Positions 1 to 7,473 of a stretch of 64,000 bases of DNA are shown here, piece after piece; positions within the stretch are counted from its first letter, which is position 1, and each line of letters begins with the position of its first letter. A model generated the notes under the pieces. The model searched no databases. It had not been told where the DNA came from and saw only the letters and a program-made list of their open reading frames with translations. The stretch comes from Solimonas fluminis (GTDB taxonomy: Bacteria > Pseudomonadota > Gammaproteobacteria > Nevskiales > Nevskiaceae): contig NZ_PSNW01000002.1 of NCBI RefSeq assembly GCF_002930645.1, positions 1 to 64,000 of the forward strand, given 5' to 3'. The position numbers were made by a program, and so were the translations under genes.

Positions 1-585
1 ATAGCGCTGGAAGCTGCGGGTCAGATGCCCTCGGACCTCGGCCGTGTTTTGGCTGGAGCAGGCCTGCAGGACCAGGTTGTAGCGCGAGTGATCGTCGAGC
101 ACGGTGAGTGGATGGCAGCGGCGGCGATTGCCGGCCGCAAAGTCGCCCTTGAAATCCATCTGCCAGAGGTCGTTGGGGGCGGCATGCTCGAAGCGTTGCC
201 AGGGCATGGCCTCAGCGCTCTGCTCGGCACCGATCAGGCCGTTACGGCGCAGGATGTGGGTGATCGTGCTGGGAGCCGGCACGTCTTCATGCCCCAGCCG
301 CATCAAGCGGTGGGCCAGCTTGCGTCCACCCCAGGCCGGATGCTGCCGGCGCAGGGATAGGACCTGCTCTGTGATCTCTTCGGCGGTCCGCCGTGGACTG
401 CTCTGCGGGCGTCGCGAGCGATCTGTCAGCGCTTGCCCAGCGCCGGCGCGCTCCAGCCACTTGTAGCCCGTGACCCGGCTGATCCCGAAACGCCGACACA
501 GCTCAGCAAGGCTGACGCCTTGCTGCCTGGCCAGGCGCACAAACTCCAGACGCTGTTCCACGACCGAAACCTCGTGCCAGGGCAT
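1..585 (-). CDS. IS481-family transposase, N-terminal part, cut by the window edge
   Basis: From an ATG at 585 the frame stays open for 195 codons to base 1, so the C-terminal part lies outside. It would cut and join DNA during transposition of its own element. Residues 20-45 form a helix-turn-helix (AELCRRFGISRVTGYKW). A second DNA-binding region follows (about 65-115), then the start of an RNase-H-like integrase core. The first catalytic Asp is in LWQMDFKGDF (D144) and the second in TVLDDHSRYN (D164 or D165); the third acidic residue is not in view. A single reading frame without a separate orfA favours IS481 over IS3. Full members have roughly 330-380 residues, so about half is seen. The visible part has no frameshift, so it could be active. 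Confidence 0.85.
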   Translation of the reverse strand, partial: MPWHEVSVVEQRLEFVRLARQQGVSLAELCRRFGISRVTGYKWLERAGAGQALTDRSRRPQSSPRRTAEEITEQVLSLRRQHPAWGGRKLAHRLMRLGHEDVPAPSTITHILRRNGLIGAEQSAEAMPWQRFEHAAPNDLWQMDFKGDFAAGNRRRCHPLTVLDDHSRYNLVLQACSSQNTAEVRGHLTRSFQRY

Positions 586-630
586 GGTGGCTCTCCCCAA
601 ACGACGCCTGACGTCGGCGTCTGGGGTGTA

Positions 631-661
631 AACCATGTCTTGGCACGTTTGTTAACCATGT
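631..661. repeat. Paired AACCATGT direct repeats at the IS end
   Basis: The octamer AACCATGT occurs at 631-638 and 654-661, 23 bases apart, between the transposase start and the element end. Two helical turns of spacing suits a pair of transposase binding sites; that role is inference. Confidence 0.5.
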
Positions 662-740
662 GTCCGGTCTGAACACACAAGCAAAGAAAGGTAAGTCGCC
701 CCCAGGCGAAATAAACCTTCAGAGATCTAAATCACCTGAG

Positions 741-815
741 CGGTCTGGGACCGCCACCACCGGCAAGCTGCGCGCGTGCCTCGATACGCTGCTCCGCGGC
801 ACTCGGCATGAGCGG
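741..815. repeat. Dispersed intergenic repeat, family A copy 1
   Basis: This stretch has two conserved blocks: GGGACCGCC near the left end and CCTCGATACGC...GCGGCACTCGGCATGA at the right. Related copies lie at 26910-26970 and 44721-44793. It sits between the IS end and the btuF stop. Function is unknown. Confidence 0.6.
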
Positions 816-829
816 TTCGGGGAAAGGGT

Positions 830-1672
830 CTAGCTCTTCGGCAGGTCCAGGTACACCGGCCGCGCCGTATCCAGCACCTTGCACAGCTCCTGCACGCCAT
901 CCAGCACCTTGGGCGACTGGCGCGTCAGCGTGCTGGCGTCGATCTCGTAGAGCTGCCGGTGCGCCACCGCGCGCACCAGCGGCCATTTCTTCCAGAACTC
1001 GCGGATCTTCGCCGCCATGTCCTGCCGGCCGAACACGATCACGTCGGGGCTCGCCGCCAGCACCGCCTCCACGTTCACCGGCCCGGCCAGCTTGCGGCTG
1101 CCGGCGAAGACGTTGACGCCGCCGCAGAGCGTGATCGCCTCGCTGATCGGGCTGCTCTGGTTGAGCGTGAACATGGGGCTCACTTCCACCTGGTAGAAGA
1201 CCTTCAGCGGCGCGCGCCCGCGGTACTGCTCGCGCAGGGCCGCCAGGCGCTTGCGGTAGGCCGCGGCGGCCTTGTCGGCGGCCGGGCGCGTGTCCAGCAG
1301 CACGCCGAGCTGCTGCACGGCGGAGCCGACATCGTCGAGCTTGCGCACCGTGACCCAGCGCACCGGGATGCCCACGGCCTGCAGCCGCTGGATGAACTGC
1401 GGCGAGGTGCCGCCGCCCCAGGCCAGCACCAGGTCGGGGCGCAGCGCCAGCAGCGCCTCGATGTTGACGGTGAAGGCGTCGCCCACCTGCGGCTTGCCGC
1501 GGGCGCCCGGCTCGTCGGTGTAGCGCGCCACGCCCACCAGCTTGTCGCAGGCGCCGGCGGCGCAGACCAGCTCGGCCAGGTGCGGGGCCAGCGTCACGAC
1601 GCGCTCGGCGGCCTGTGCGGCCGGCAGGAACAGGAACAGGGCCAGCAGGGCGGCCGCGGGGAGTCGTTTCAT
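830..1672 (-). CDS. btuF: Cobalamin-type ABC transporter periplasmic binding protein (BtuF-like)
   Basis: A 280-residue periplasmic solute-binding protein that would deliver vitamin B12 or a related corrinoid to an inner-membrane ABC importer. It starts at ATG 1672 with a clear signal peptide (MKRLPAAALLALFLFLPAAQ, cleaved about residue 22). The mature protein opens with RVVTLAPHLAELVCAAG, the hallmark N-terminus of the BtuF/FepB class III fold, and later has LRPDLVLAWGG. Two alpha/beta lobes joined by a long helix are expected. Its start overlaps the ampE stop by one base (TGATG), so it is the third gene of ampD-ampE-btuF. No BtuC or BtuD partner and no cobalamin riboswitch is visible nearby. 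A haem or siderophore ligand is possible, because the family is hard to subdivide from sequence alone. Confidence 0.85.
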   Translation of the reverse strand: MKRLPAAALLALFLFLPAAQAAERVVTLAPHLAELVCAAGACDKLVGVARYTDEPGARGKPQVGDAFTVNIEALLALRPDLVLAWGGGTSPQFIQRLQAVGIPVRWVTVRKLDDVGSAVQQLGVLLDTRPAADKAAAAYRKRLAALREQYRGRAPLKVFYQVEVSPMFTLNQSSPISEAITLCGGVNVFAGSRKLAGPVNVEAVLAASPDVIVFGRQDMAAKIREFWKKWPLVRAVAHRQLYEIDASTLTRQSPKVLDGVQELCKVLDTARPVYLDLPKS

Positions 1673-2541
1673 CAGAACATGCTGCCGGTGGCGAACAGGG
1701 CGAAGAAGGCGAGCAGGATCAGCAGCGCGCGCGTCTGCATGCGCAGGACCTCGTCGAGGCTGGCCTCGAGCGAGGCCGGCACCACCACGCGGCCGTCCGG
1801 CTCCTCGGCACGCATCGAGGCGCTGGAAACCTCGGCCAGCACCGCCCAGGTGTGCGAGCGCCAGCCGTGCTGGCGCTCGGCCAGCAGCTGCCGCCAGGTC
1901 TGCATGGCGTCGTCGAGGCTGCCGGCCATGCCGTAGAGCAGCGCGGTGATGCGCGCCGGCAGCCAGGCGAAGGCGCCGTGGAGCAGGTCGGCCAGGCGCA
2001 CGGCGGGGCTGTCGGGCACGGTCTCGCGCAGGATGCGCGGCAGGCGGCTCAGGCAGCGGTACAGCACCGCGCCCAGCGGGCCCAGCGCGAAGAACCACAG
2101 CAGCACGGCAAACAGGCGCTCGTGCGACTGGATGAACAGGGCACCGAGCAGGGAGCGGTGGCCGGCGTCCGGCTGCGGGCCGCGCTGCAGCGCGGCGGCG
2201 AGCTGCGTCGCGGTCTCGCCGTCGCCGGCCTCGCGCGCCTCGACCAGGCGGTGCACGTCCTCGGCCAGGTCGCGCGGCCCCAGGCACAGCAGCAGCAGCA
2301 GCGAGGACCAGGCCAGGTCCGCCAGCGGATGCGTGAACACGCCCGACAGGCCCCAGATCAGCAGCAGCGGCGGCAGCAGCAGCAGGGGCAGCGCCACCGG
2401 CGAACGCCACAGCGGCGGAAACGGCAGCAGGGCCATCAGCGCCCTCACGTAGCCGAGGAACAGCAGGGGGCGTCCCCAGCCGGGCAGCTGCCCGAGCAGG
2501 CGCTCCAGTCCCAGCGCGATGAGGATGCCGATGAGGTTCAT
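1672..2541 (-). CDS. ampE: Membrane protein AmpE (CobD/CbiB-like regulator of beta-lactamase induction)
   Basis: A 289-residue inner-membrane protein of the AmpE family, a relative of CobD/CbiB. In enterobacteria AmpE acts with AmpD in the signalling path linking cell-wall recycling to ampC induction; its biochemical role is unsettled. Hydrophobic segments are seen near residues 3-18, 45-70, 80-90, 140-165 and 268-289, with a charged cytoplasmic stretch from 92 to 130 that includes SHERLFAVLLWF at its end. The start ATG (2541) overlaps the ampD stop by four bases, and the stop overlaps the btuF start by one base, so all three genes are probably translationally coupled. Length agrees with E. 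coli AmpE (284 residues). Confidence 0.85.
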   Translation of the reverse strand: MNLIGILIALGLERLLGQLPGWGRPLLFLGYVRALMALLPFPPLWRSPVALPLLLLPPLLLIWGLSGVFTHPLADLAWSSLLLLLCLGPRDLAEDVHRLVEAREAGDGETATQLAAALQRGPQPDAGHRSLLGALFIQSHERLFAVLLWFFALGPLGAVLYRCLSRLPRILRETVPDSPAVRLADLLHGAFAWLPARITALLYGMAGSLDDAMQTWRQLLAERQHGWRSHTWAVLAEVSSASMRAEEPDGRVVVPASLEASLDEVLRMQTRALLILLAFFALFATGSMF

Positions 2542-3137
2542 GCGCGTACTCTACCCGCGAGCAGGGCGCGGTACCTCACCCAGTCGAAACAGGGGCCGGG
2601 GTCGGTCTTGCGGCCGGGAGCGATGTCCGAGTGCCCGGCGATGCGCTCCGGCGCCAGGCGGGGATAGGCGGCCAGCAGGGCCCGCGTGACCCGCGCCAGG
2701 CGCGCGTACTGCTTGGCGGTGAAGGGCTTGCTGTCGCAGCCCTCCAGCTCGATGCCGATGGAGAAGTCGTTGCAGCGCTCGCGCCCCTCGAAGCGCGAGA
2801 CGCCCGCGTGCCAGGCGCGGCGGCCGAAAGGCACGTACTGCGTCACGCGGCCGTCGCGGAAGATGCACAGGTGCGCCGACACGCGCAGCTGGTGGATGGT
2901 CTCGAAGTAGGGATGGGCGCCGGGATCGAGGCTGTTGGTGAACAGCGCGTCGATCCAGGGGCCGCCGAAGCGGTCCGGCGGCAGGGAGATGTTGTGGATC
3001 ACCAGCAGGCTGATGTCCTGGGGGTCGGGACGTTCATCCTGGTTGGGCGAGGGCAGCGGCCGGGCGCCGGCCAGCCAGCCCTGCGGCGAGATCGCCGGGG
3101 AACCGCCCGCCCGCTGTGGTGTCGATGAGCCGGTCAC
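2538..3137 (-). CDS. ampD: 1,6-anhydro-N-acetylmuramyl-L-alanine amidase AmpD
   Basis: A cytoplasmic zinc amidase that removes the peptide from anhydromuropeptides during peptidoglycan recycling. The core matches AmpD closely: GWLAGARPLPSPN, LLVIHNISLPPDRFGGPWID with the first zinc His, RERCNDFSIGIELEG, and AGHSDIAPGRKTDPGPCFDW with the second His, the Asp ligand and the catalytic Lys. The likely start is GTG at 3137, giving 199 residues. It has only a weak GGACGG ribosome site, and no ATG lies between it and the conserved core. The open frame runs on upstream, but that extension lies antisense to the M16 peptidase start and looks non-coding. First gene of ampD-ampE-btuF; divergent from the M16 peptidase with a 47-base gap. 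Confidence 0.85.
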   Translation of the reverse strand: MTGSSTPQRAGGSPAISPQGWLAGARPLPSPNQDERPDPQDISLLVIHNISLPPDRFGGPWIDALFTNSLDPGAHPYFETIHQLRVSAHLCIFRDGRVTQYVPFGRRAWHAGVSRFEGRERCNDFSIGIELEGCDSKPFTAKQYARLARVTRALLAAYPRLAPERIAGHSDIAPGRKTDPGPCFDWVRYRALLAGRVRA

Positions 3138-3184
3138 GCTATAACCGTCCGAAGATTTCCAGAGATTCCCAGGGGATACCGCCA

Positions 3185-5938
3185 ATGAGAAAAGCGCTGC
3201 TCGCCGCGCTGGGTCTGCTGCTGTCGCAGGGTCACGCCACCGCCGCCGCGCCCGCGCAGCCGGCCTTCCCGGACCTGCGCATTCCCTATGAGAAGCATAT
3301 CCTGCCGAACGGCCTGACGCTGATCCTTCACGAGGACCATAAGGCACCGCTCGTCGCCGTGAACGTCTGGTACCACGTGGGCAGCAAGGACGAGCCGCCG
3401 GGCCGCCAGGGCTTCGCCCATCTGTTCGAGCACCTGATGTTCAACGGCTCGGAGCACTACAACGACGAGTTCTTCCGCCCGCTGGCGGAGGCCGGTGCCA
3501 CCAAGATCAACGGCACCACCTGGATGGACCGCACCAACTACTTCCAGAACGTGCCGACGCCGGCCCTGGACCGTGTGCTGTGGCTGGAATCCGACCGCAT
3601 GGGGCATCTGCTGGGCGCGGTGGACCAGGCCAAGCTGGACGAGCAGCGCGGCGTGGTGCTGAACGAGAAGCGCCAGGGCGAGAACCAGCCCTACGGCCGG
3701 GTCTGGGACGTGATCTCGCGCTCGATCTACCCGGCCGGGCACCCCTATTCCTGGACCACGATCGGCTCGGAGAAGGACCTCAACGCCGCCACGCTGGACG
3801 ACGTGAAGAGCTGGTTCCGCGCGCACTACGGCGCCGCCAACGCCACCCTGGTGGTGGCCGGCGACATCGACCCGGCCGAGGTACTGAAGAAGGTGCAGCT
3901 GTACTTCGGCGACATCCCTTCCGGCCCCGTGCGCGAGCGCATCGACGCCTGGCCGGCCAAGCGCCAGGGCGCCAAGCGCAGCGTGCTGCAGGACCGGGTG
4001 CCGCAGCCGCGCATCATCAAGGTCTGGAACACGCCGGGTCTCTGCGACGGCGACAGCACCCTGCTGAACCTGGCCGGCAGCATCCTGGCCGACGGACGCA
4101 CCAGCCGCCTCTACCAGCGGCTGGTCTACCGCGACCGCACGGCCACCTCGGTATCCAGCGCCAGCTACCCCTTCGAGATCGCCGCGCCGATGACGCTGGA
4201 CGCCTACGTGCAGCCCGGCGGCGACGCCGCGGCGGTGGACCGTGTGATGGAGGAGGAGCTGGCGCGCTTCCTGCGCACGGGCCCGACGCCGGCCGAGCTG
4301 CAGCGCGCCAAGACGCGCTACTTCGCGGCGCGGGTGCGCGGCCTGGAGCAGATCGACGGCCGCGCCGGCAAGTCCGGGGTGCTGGCCACCTACCAGGTCT
4401 ACTGCGGCTCGCCGGACGCGCTGGCACGTGAAGCCGATCTGATCCGCAAGGCCACCCCGGCCGACGTGCAGCGCGCGGCGCGGGCCTGGCTGGACGACGG
4501 CGCCTTCACGCTGACCGTGGAGCCCTTCCCCGAATACAGCACGGCCGACCAGGGCGCCGACCGCTCGAAGCTGCCCGAGCGCGGCAAGGCGCCGGGCCTG
4601 CGCCTGCCGCCGCTGCAGCGCTTCACGCTGTCCAACGGCCTGAAGGTGGCACTGGCGGAATACCCGTCCGCGCCGGTGGTGCAGCTGAGCCTGCTGGTGG
4701 ACGCCGGCTACGCCGCGGATCTCGGCGGCACGCCGGGCACCGCGCGGCTGATGCTGGAGATGCTGGACGAGGGCACGCCGACGCGCGACGCGCTGCAGAT
4801 CGCGGCACGCAAGGAAACCCTGGGCGCGGAACTGGCGGCGATGGCCGACCTCGACAGCTTCCTGGTCTCGCTCAACGCGCTCAGCGGCCGCCTGCCGGAA
4901 TCGCTGGAACTGTTCGCCGACGTGCTGCTGCGCCCGGCCTTCCCGCAGAAGGAGCTGGACCGCATCCGCCAGCAGATCATCGCCGCCGTGCAGCAGGAGA
5001 AGGCGCAGCCGGCCGGCATCGCCGGACGCCTCTACCCGCGGCTGATCTACGGCGAGGGGCATGCCTACTCCGGCCCGCTCAGCGGCCTGGGCAGCGAGGA
5101 GCAGCTGGCGAAGCTGTCGGTGGCCGACCTGCGGGCGTTCTACGCCCGCTGGATGCGTCCCGACCAGGCGACGCTGCTGGTGGTGGGCGACACCCGCGAG
5201 GCACAGATCCGCCCGCTGCTGGAGCAGTATCTCGGCGCCTGGAAGGCACCGGCGGAACCCGCGCCGCAGAAGCAGCTGGCCGAGGTGGCCCTGCCGCAGA
5301 AACCGCGCGTGTTCCTGGTCAACCGCAGCGGCAGCCAGCAGTCCTACATCCTGGCCGCGCACCTGGCGCCGCCGCTGCGCGACCCGGACGACATCGCCAT
5401 GCGCCTGGCGGCCGACGCCTTCGGCGGCGACTTCCTGTCCCGCGTGAACCTCAACCTGCGCGAGGACAAGCACTGGAGCTACGGCGTGCGCAGCGAGGTG
5501 ATGGCCACGCAGGCGCAGCGGCCCTTTGCGCTGCGCGCCCCGGTGCAGACCGACAAGACCGTGGAGTCGATCAAGGAATTGCTGCGCGAGTACCAGGAAC
5601 TGACCGGCCAGCGGCCGCTGCAGGCGCAGGAAGTGCGCGACGCGCAGGACCGCACCGTGCGCCGCCTGCCCGGCGCCAACGAGACCTCGGGCGAGATCGC
5701 GGGGTCCTACGGCACGCTGCTCAAGTTCGGACTGCCGGACAGCTACTGGAACGACCTGGTCGGCAAGGTGGAAGCGCTGGATGCGGAGGCGGTCAACGCG
5801 GCGGCGAAACGCCTGGTGCAGCCGCAGGCCCTGACCTGGCTGATCGTCGGCGACCTGGAGAAGATCGAGGCGGGCGTGCGCAAGCTGGAGCTGGGCGAGG
5901 TGACGGTGCTGGATAGTGACGGCAAGGTACTGCGCTAG
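3185..5938 (+). CDS. Two-domain M16 family zinc peptidase (pitrilysin/insulinase type)
   Basis: A 917-residue exported peptidase. The signal peptide MRKALLAALGLLLSQGHATA is followed by an N-terminal M16 domain with the inverted zinc motif HLFEH (H79, E82, H83). The distal Glu region VVLNEKRQGENQPYG supplies the third ligand. M16_C follows at about residues 200-380. The second half (from about residue 480, LPPLQRFTLSNGLKVALAE) repeats the fold but has no HxxEH, as is normal for the inactive half of periplasmic M16 proteins that clamp and degrade peptides. The start ATG 3185 is chosen because it begins the signal peptide; an upstream ATG in the same frame would add an unlikely basic leader. It stands alone, followed by repeats and a bidirectional terminator. 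Confidence 0.9.
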   Translation: MRKALLAALGLLLSQGHATAAAPAQPAFPDLRIPYEKHILPNGLTLILHEDHKAPLVAVNVWYHVGSKDEPPGRQGFAHLFEHLMFNGSEHYNDEFFRPLAEAGATKINGTTWMDRTNYFQNVPTPALDRVLWLESDRMGHLLGAVDQAKLDEQRGVVLNEKRQGENQPYGRVWDVISRSIYPAGHPYSWTTIGSEKDLNAATLDDVKSWFRAHYGAANATLVVAGDIDPAEVLKKVQLYFGDIPSGPVRERIDAWPAKRQGAKRSVLQDRVPQPRIIKVWNTPGLCDGDSTLLNLAGSILADGRTSRLYQRLVYRDRTATSVSSASYPFEIAAPMTLDAYVQPGGDAAAVDRVMEEELARFLRTGPTPAELQRAKTRYFAARVRGLEQIDGRAGKSGVLATYQVYCGSPDALAREADLIRKATPADVQRAARAWLDDGAFTLTVEPFPEYSTADQGADRSKLPERGKAPGLRLPPLQRFTLSNGLKVALAEYPSAPVVQLSLLVDAGYAADLGGTPGTARLMLEMLDEGTPTRDALQIAARKETLGAELAAMADLDSFLVSLNALSGRLPESLELFADVLLRPAFPQKELDRIRQQIIAAVQQEKAQPAGIAGRLYPRLIYGEGHAYSGPLSGLGSEEQLAKLSVADLRAFYARWMRPDQATLLVVGDTREAQIRPLLEQYLGAWKAPAEPAPQKQLAEVALPQKPRVFLVNRSGSQQSYILAAHLAPPLRDPDDIAMRLAADAFGGDFLSRVNLNLREDKHWSYGVRSEVMATQAQRPFALRAPVQTDKTVESIKELLREYQELTGQRPLQAQEVRDAQDRTVRRLPGANETSGEIAGSYGTLLKFGLPDSYWNDLVGKVEALDAEAVNAAAKRLVQPQALTWLIVGDLEKIEAGVRKLELGEVTVLDSDGKVLR

Positions 5939-5947
5939 CCGCAACGG

Positions 5948-6022
5948 TGGCGCCGTCCATGGCGAGACTTCACCTCGCCCATGGAGCGTTTGGCGGGATG
6001 AACGTCCACCGGACATTCATCT
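5948..6022. repeat. Dispersed repeat, family D copy 1
   Basis: It contains GCGCCGTCCATGGCGAGACT, then a partly inverted arm CTCGCCCATGG, and ends with CCGGACATTCATC. The same beginning and end occur in 24733-24850, and the first block alone recurs at 7357-7380 and about 45900-45920. It lies just after the M16 peptidase stop. Confidence 0.6.
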
Positions 6023-6036
6023 TCTTCCGCCTCACC

Positions 6037-6061
6037 CCTTCGACAGGCTCAGGGCGAACGG
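6037..6061. repeat. Family B repeat (TTCGACAGGCTCAGG type)
   Basis: CCTTCGACAGGCTCAGGGCGAACGG. The same 23-25 base unit recurs as an inverted pair at 54118-54205. Such units are widespread in intergenic DNA of proteobacteria. Confidence 0.65.
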
Positions 6062-6088
6062 CAGGGCTGGCGCGGTTTGCCGCCCAAC

Positions 6089-6120
6089 AAAAAAGCCGCC
6101 GGGTCCCCGGCGGCTTTTTT
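6089..6120. terminator. Bidirectional intrinsic terminator
   Basis: AAAAAAGCCGCCGGG, a short TCC loop, then CCCGGCGGCTTTTTT: a perfect GC-rich stem with A and T tracts on both sides, between the convergent M16 peptidase and the small minus-strand gene at 6139-6432. Confidence 0.9.
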
Positions 6121-6138
6121 CATGCAGATGCGATGGAC

Positions 6139-6432
6139 TTATTCCATCTGGCCCAGCGGGCGCGAGAAGGTGAAGCGCGCGGGTTCCACGATCCAGCGCT
6201 GCGCCGGCGCGGCCGGCGGCTCGCCCTGCACGATCGACAGCGGCAGGTTGAGCACGAACAGGCCCACCCCCAGCACCGTGGCGACCGCACCCAGCGGGCG
6301 CACGAGGATCAGATCGGCCGCCATGGCCGCGGCGGTCGGCGTGGTGCCGGCGTCCTCGCGGTACTCGTCAGCCTGCGCCAGGTTGGCGCTCAGGGCGAGA
6401 ATGGCAGCGGCAGCGACGTGAGACAGTTTCAT
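6139..6432 (-). CDS. Small exported/membrane protein of unknown function
   Basis: A 97-residue protein with a signal peptide (MKLSHVAAAAILALSANLAQA) and a second hydrophobic segment at about residues 45-65 (PLGAVATVLGVGLFVLNLPL). The ending WIVEPARFTFSRPLGQ resembles short conserved proteobacterial membrane proteins, in which a VEPA.YTF.RPLG tail is common; no function is known to me. The ATG at 6432 is preceded by a strong GGGGGAAAG ribosome site, which decides it over the longer upstream frame. It is expressed alone, ends at the bidirectional terminator at 6089, and faces away from the DUF2007 gene. Confidence 0.7.
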   Translation of the reverse strand: MKLSHVAAAAILALSANLAQADEYREDAGTTPTAAAMAADLILVRPLGAVATVLGVGLFVLNLPLSIVQGEPPAAPAQRWIVEPARFTFSRPLGQME

Positions 6433-6528
6433 GGCTTTCCCCCAACCTCGAATTTCATGCAGCGTCAGCAGCTTAGGCGCCGCTTCGAAAGCTGTCAATC
6501 AAGTAGGCCCCACCCTACAATCCGGGCC

Positions 6529-6834
6529 ATGGAGACCCTCTACCTCGCCGCCGACCCGATCGAGGCCGAAATCCTCCGGGAGTACCTGGCGGCGCACGGC
6601 ATCGGCTGCAGCGTGCTGGGCGCGGGATTGTGGAGCGCCCGGGGCGACCTGGCGGTGGACGCCTACCCCCGGCTGTGCCTGCAGGACGACCGCGACCGCC
6701 CCCGGGCGGAGGACTTGCTGCGCCAGTACGAGCGGCGGCGCCACTCCCACGCGGAATGGCACTGCGGCTGCGGCGAGGACTCCCCGGTGAGCTTCGAGAC
6801 CTGCTGGAGCTGCGGGGAGCCGCAGCCGTCATGA
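6529..6834 (+). CDS. DUF2007-family protein with C-terminal zinc-ribbon-like cysteines
   Basis: A 101-residue soluble protein. Residues 1-68 (METLYLAADPIEAEILREYL, then GIGCSVLGAGLWSARGDLA and YPRLCLQDD) match the DUF2007 putative signal-transducing fold: a short alpha/beta domain that begins by describing a position and ends in an acidic strand. The C-terminal tail has a CGCGE..F..CWSCGE arrangement, two CxC/CxxC pairs able to bind zinc. The stop overlaps the trmL start by four bases (ATGA), so the two are co-translated. The biochemical role of DUF2007 proteins is not established; pairing with a tRNA methyltransferase may be only operon convenience. Confidence 0.75.
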   Translation: METLYLAADPIEAEILREYLAAHGIGCSVLGAGLWSARGDLAVDAYPRLCLQDDRDRPRAEDLLRQYERRRHSHAEWHCGCGEDSPVSFETCWSCGEPQPS

Positions 6835-7301
6835 TCCACCTGGCCCTGTACCAGCCGGAAATCCCCCCGAACACCGGCAACCTGATCCGCCTCTGCGCCA
6901 ACAGCGGGGCGCGGCTGCACCTGATCCACCCCCTGGGCTTCCGCACCGACGACGCCTCCCTGCGCCGGGCCGGGCTGGACTACGCCGAGTTCGTGGACAT
7001 CCGCCACCACGCCGACTGGGCGGCCTTCCGTGCCGCCCTGCCCGGCTCGCGGCTGCTGGCCTTCACCACGCGAGGGACGCAGCGCTATGACCGGGTGGCG
7101 TACCGGGAGGACGATGTGCTGCTGTTCGGCCCGGAATCGCGCGGACTGCCGCAGGCCCTGCTGGAGGAGCTGCCGCCGGAACAGCGGGTCTACCTGCCGA
7201 TGCGGCCGGACAACCGCAGCCTGAACCTGTCCAACGCCGCGTCGATCGCGGTGTTCGAGGCCTGGCGGCAGATGAATTTCGACGGCGCGAAAGAGGTCTA
7301 G
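6831..7301 (+). CDS. trmL: tRNA (cytidine/uridine-34 2'-O)-methyltransferase TrmL
   Basis: A 156-residue SPOUT-class methyltransferase that 2'-O-methylates the wobble nucleotide of certain leucine tRNAs using S-adenosylmethionine. The sequence is a full minimal SPOUT domain: IALYQPEIPPNTGN-like start (LALYQPEIPPNTGNLIRLCA), GFRTDDASLRRAGLDY, LLFGPESRGLP as the first knot motif, and LPMRPDNRSLNLSNAASI as the second, which contains the Asn and Ser needed for AdoMet and tRNA binding. Length and motifs match E. coli TrmL (157 residues). Start is the ATG overlapping the upstream stop. A REP element and a family D repeat follow the gene. Confidence 0.92.
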   Translation: MIHLALYQPEIPPNTGNLIRLCANSGARLHLIHPLGFRTDDASLRRAGLDYAEFVDIRHHADWAAFRAALPGSRLLAFTTRGTQRYDRVAYREDDVLLFGPESRGLPQALLEELPPEQRVYLPMRPDNRSLNLSNAASIAVFEAWRQMNFDGAKEV

Positions 7302-7312
7302 CGGATCCGTTC

Positions 7313-7380
7313 GTGGGAGCGGCCTTGGCCGCGATCTCCTGAAAGATTACGGCTGCAGTGGCGCCATCCATGGCGGGACT
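7313..7380. repeat. REP half-site plus family D repeat
   Basis: GTGGGAGCGGCCTTGGCCGCGAT (7313-7335) is a REP-type imperfect palindrome. About 20 bases later GCGCCATCCATGGCGGGACT matches family D. Both lie between convergent trmL and gpsA. Confidence 0.6.
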
Positions 7381-7473
7381 TCCGTGCGCCCCGCTAATCC
7401 CGGCCCGGCCATCCGTGGCCGGGCAGTGATGCGCCGCAGGCGATGCCATTTAGGCATCGCCAACGCGCGGCGA

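Larger units (their letters stand above)
1..678 (-). mobile_element. IS481-like insertion sequence, one end only
   Basis: The element enters from the left edge and ends near 674-680. It consists of the transposase reading frame (1-585) and about 90 bases of subterminal DNA. Read on the minus strand the outer end begins TGTGTTCAGACCGGACAC, which contains a small palindrome and the TG-start typical of IS481 ends. The exact boundary and any target duplication cannot be set because the other end is outside the window. Confidence 0.7.

Noticed and set aside
830-3137. A cobalamin riboswitch near btuF
   Set aside because: btuF is the third, overlapping gene of an ampD-led operon, and no B12-box-like sequence is seen in front of ampD.
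3134-6016. A 960-codon open frame on the minus strand across the M16 peptidase
   Set aside because: It is antisense to a gene with a signal peptide and full M16 motifs, and its translation is Arg/Gly/His/Leu-rich without any domain, a typical high-GC shadow.
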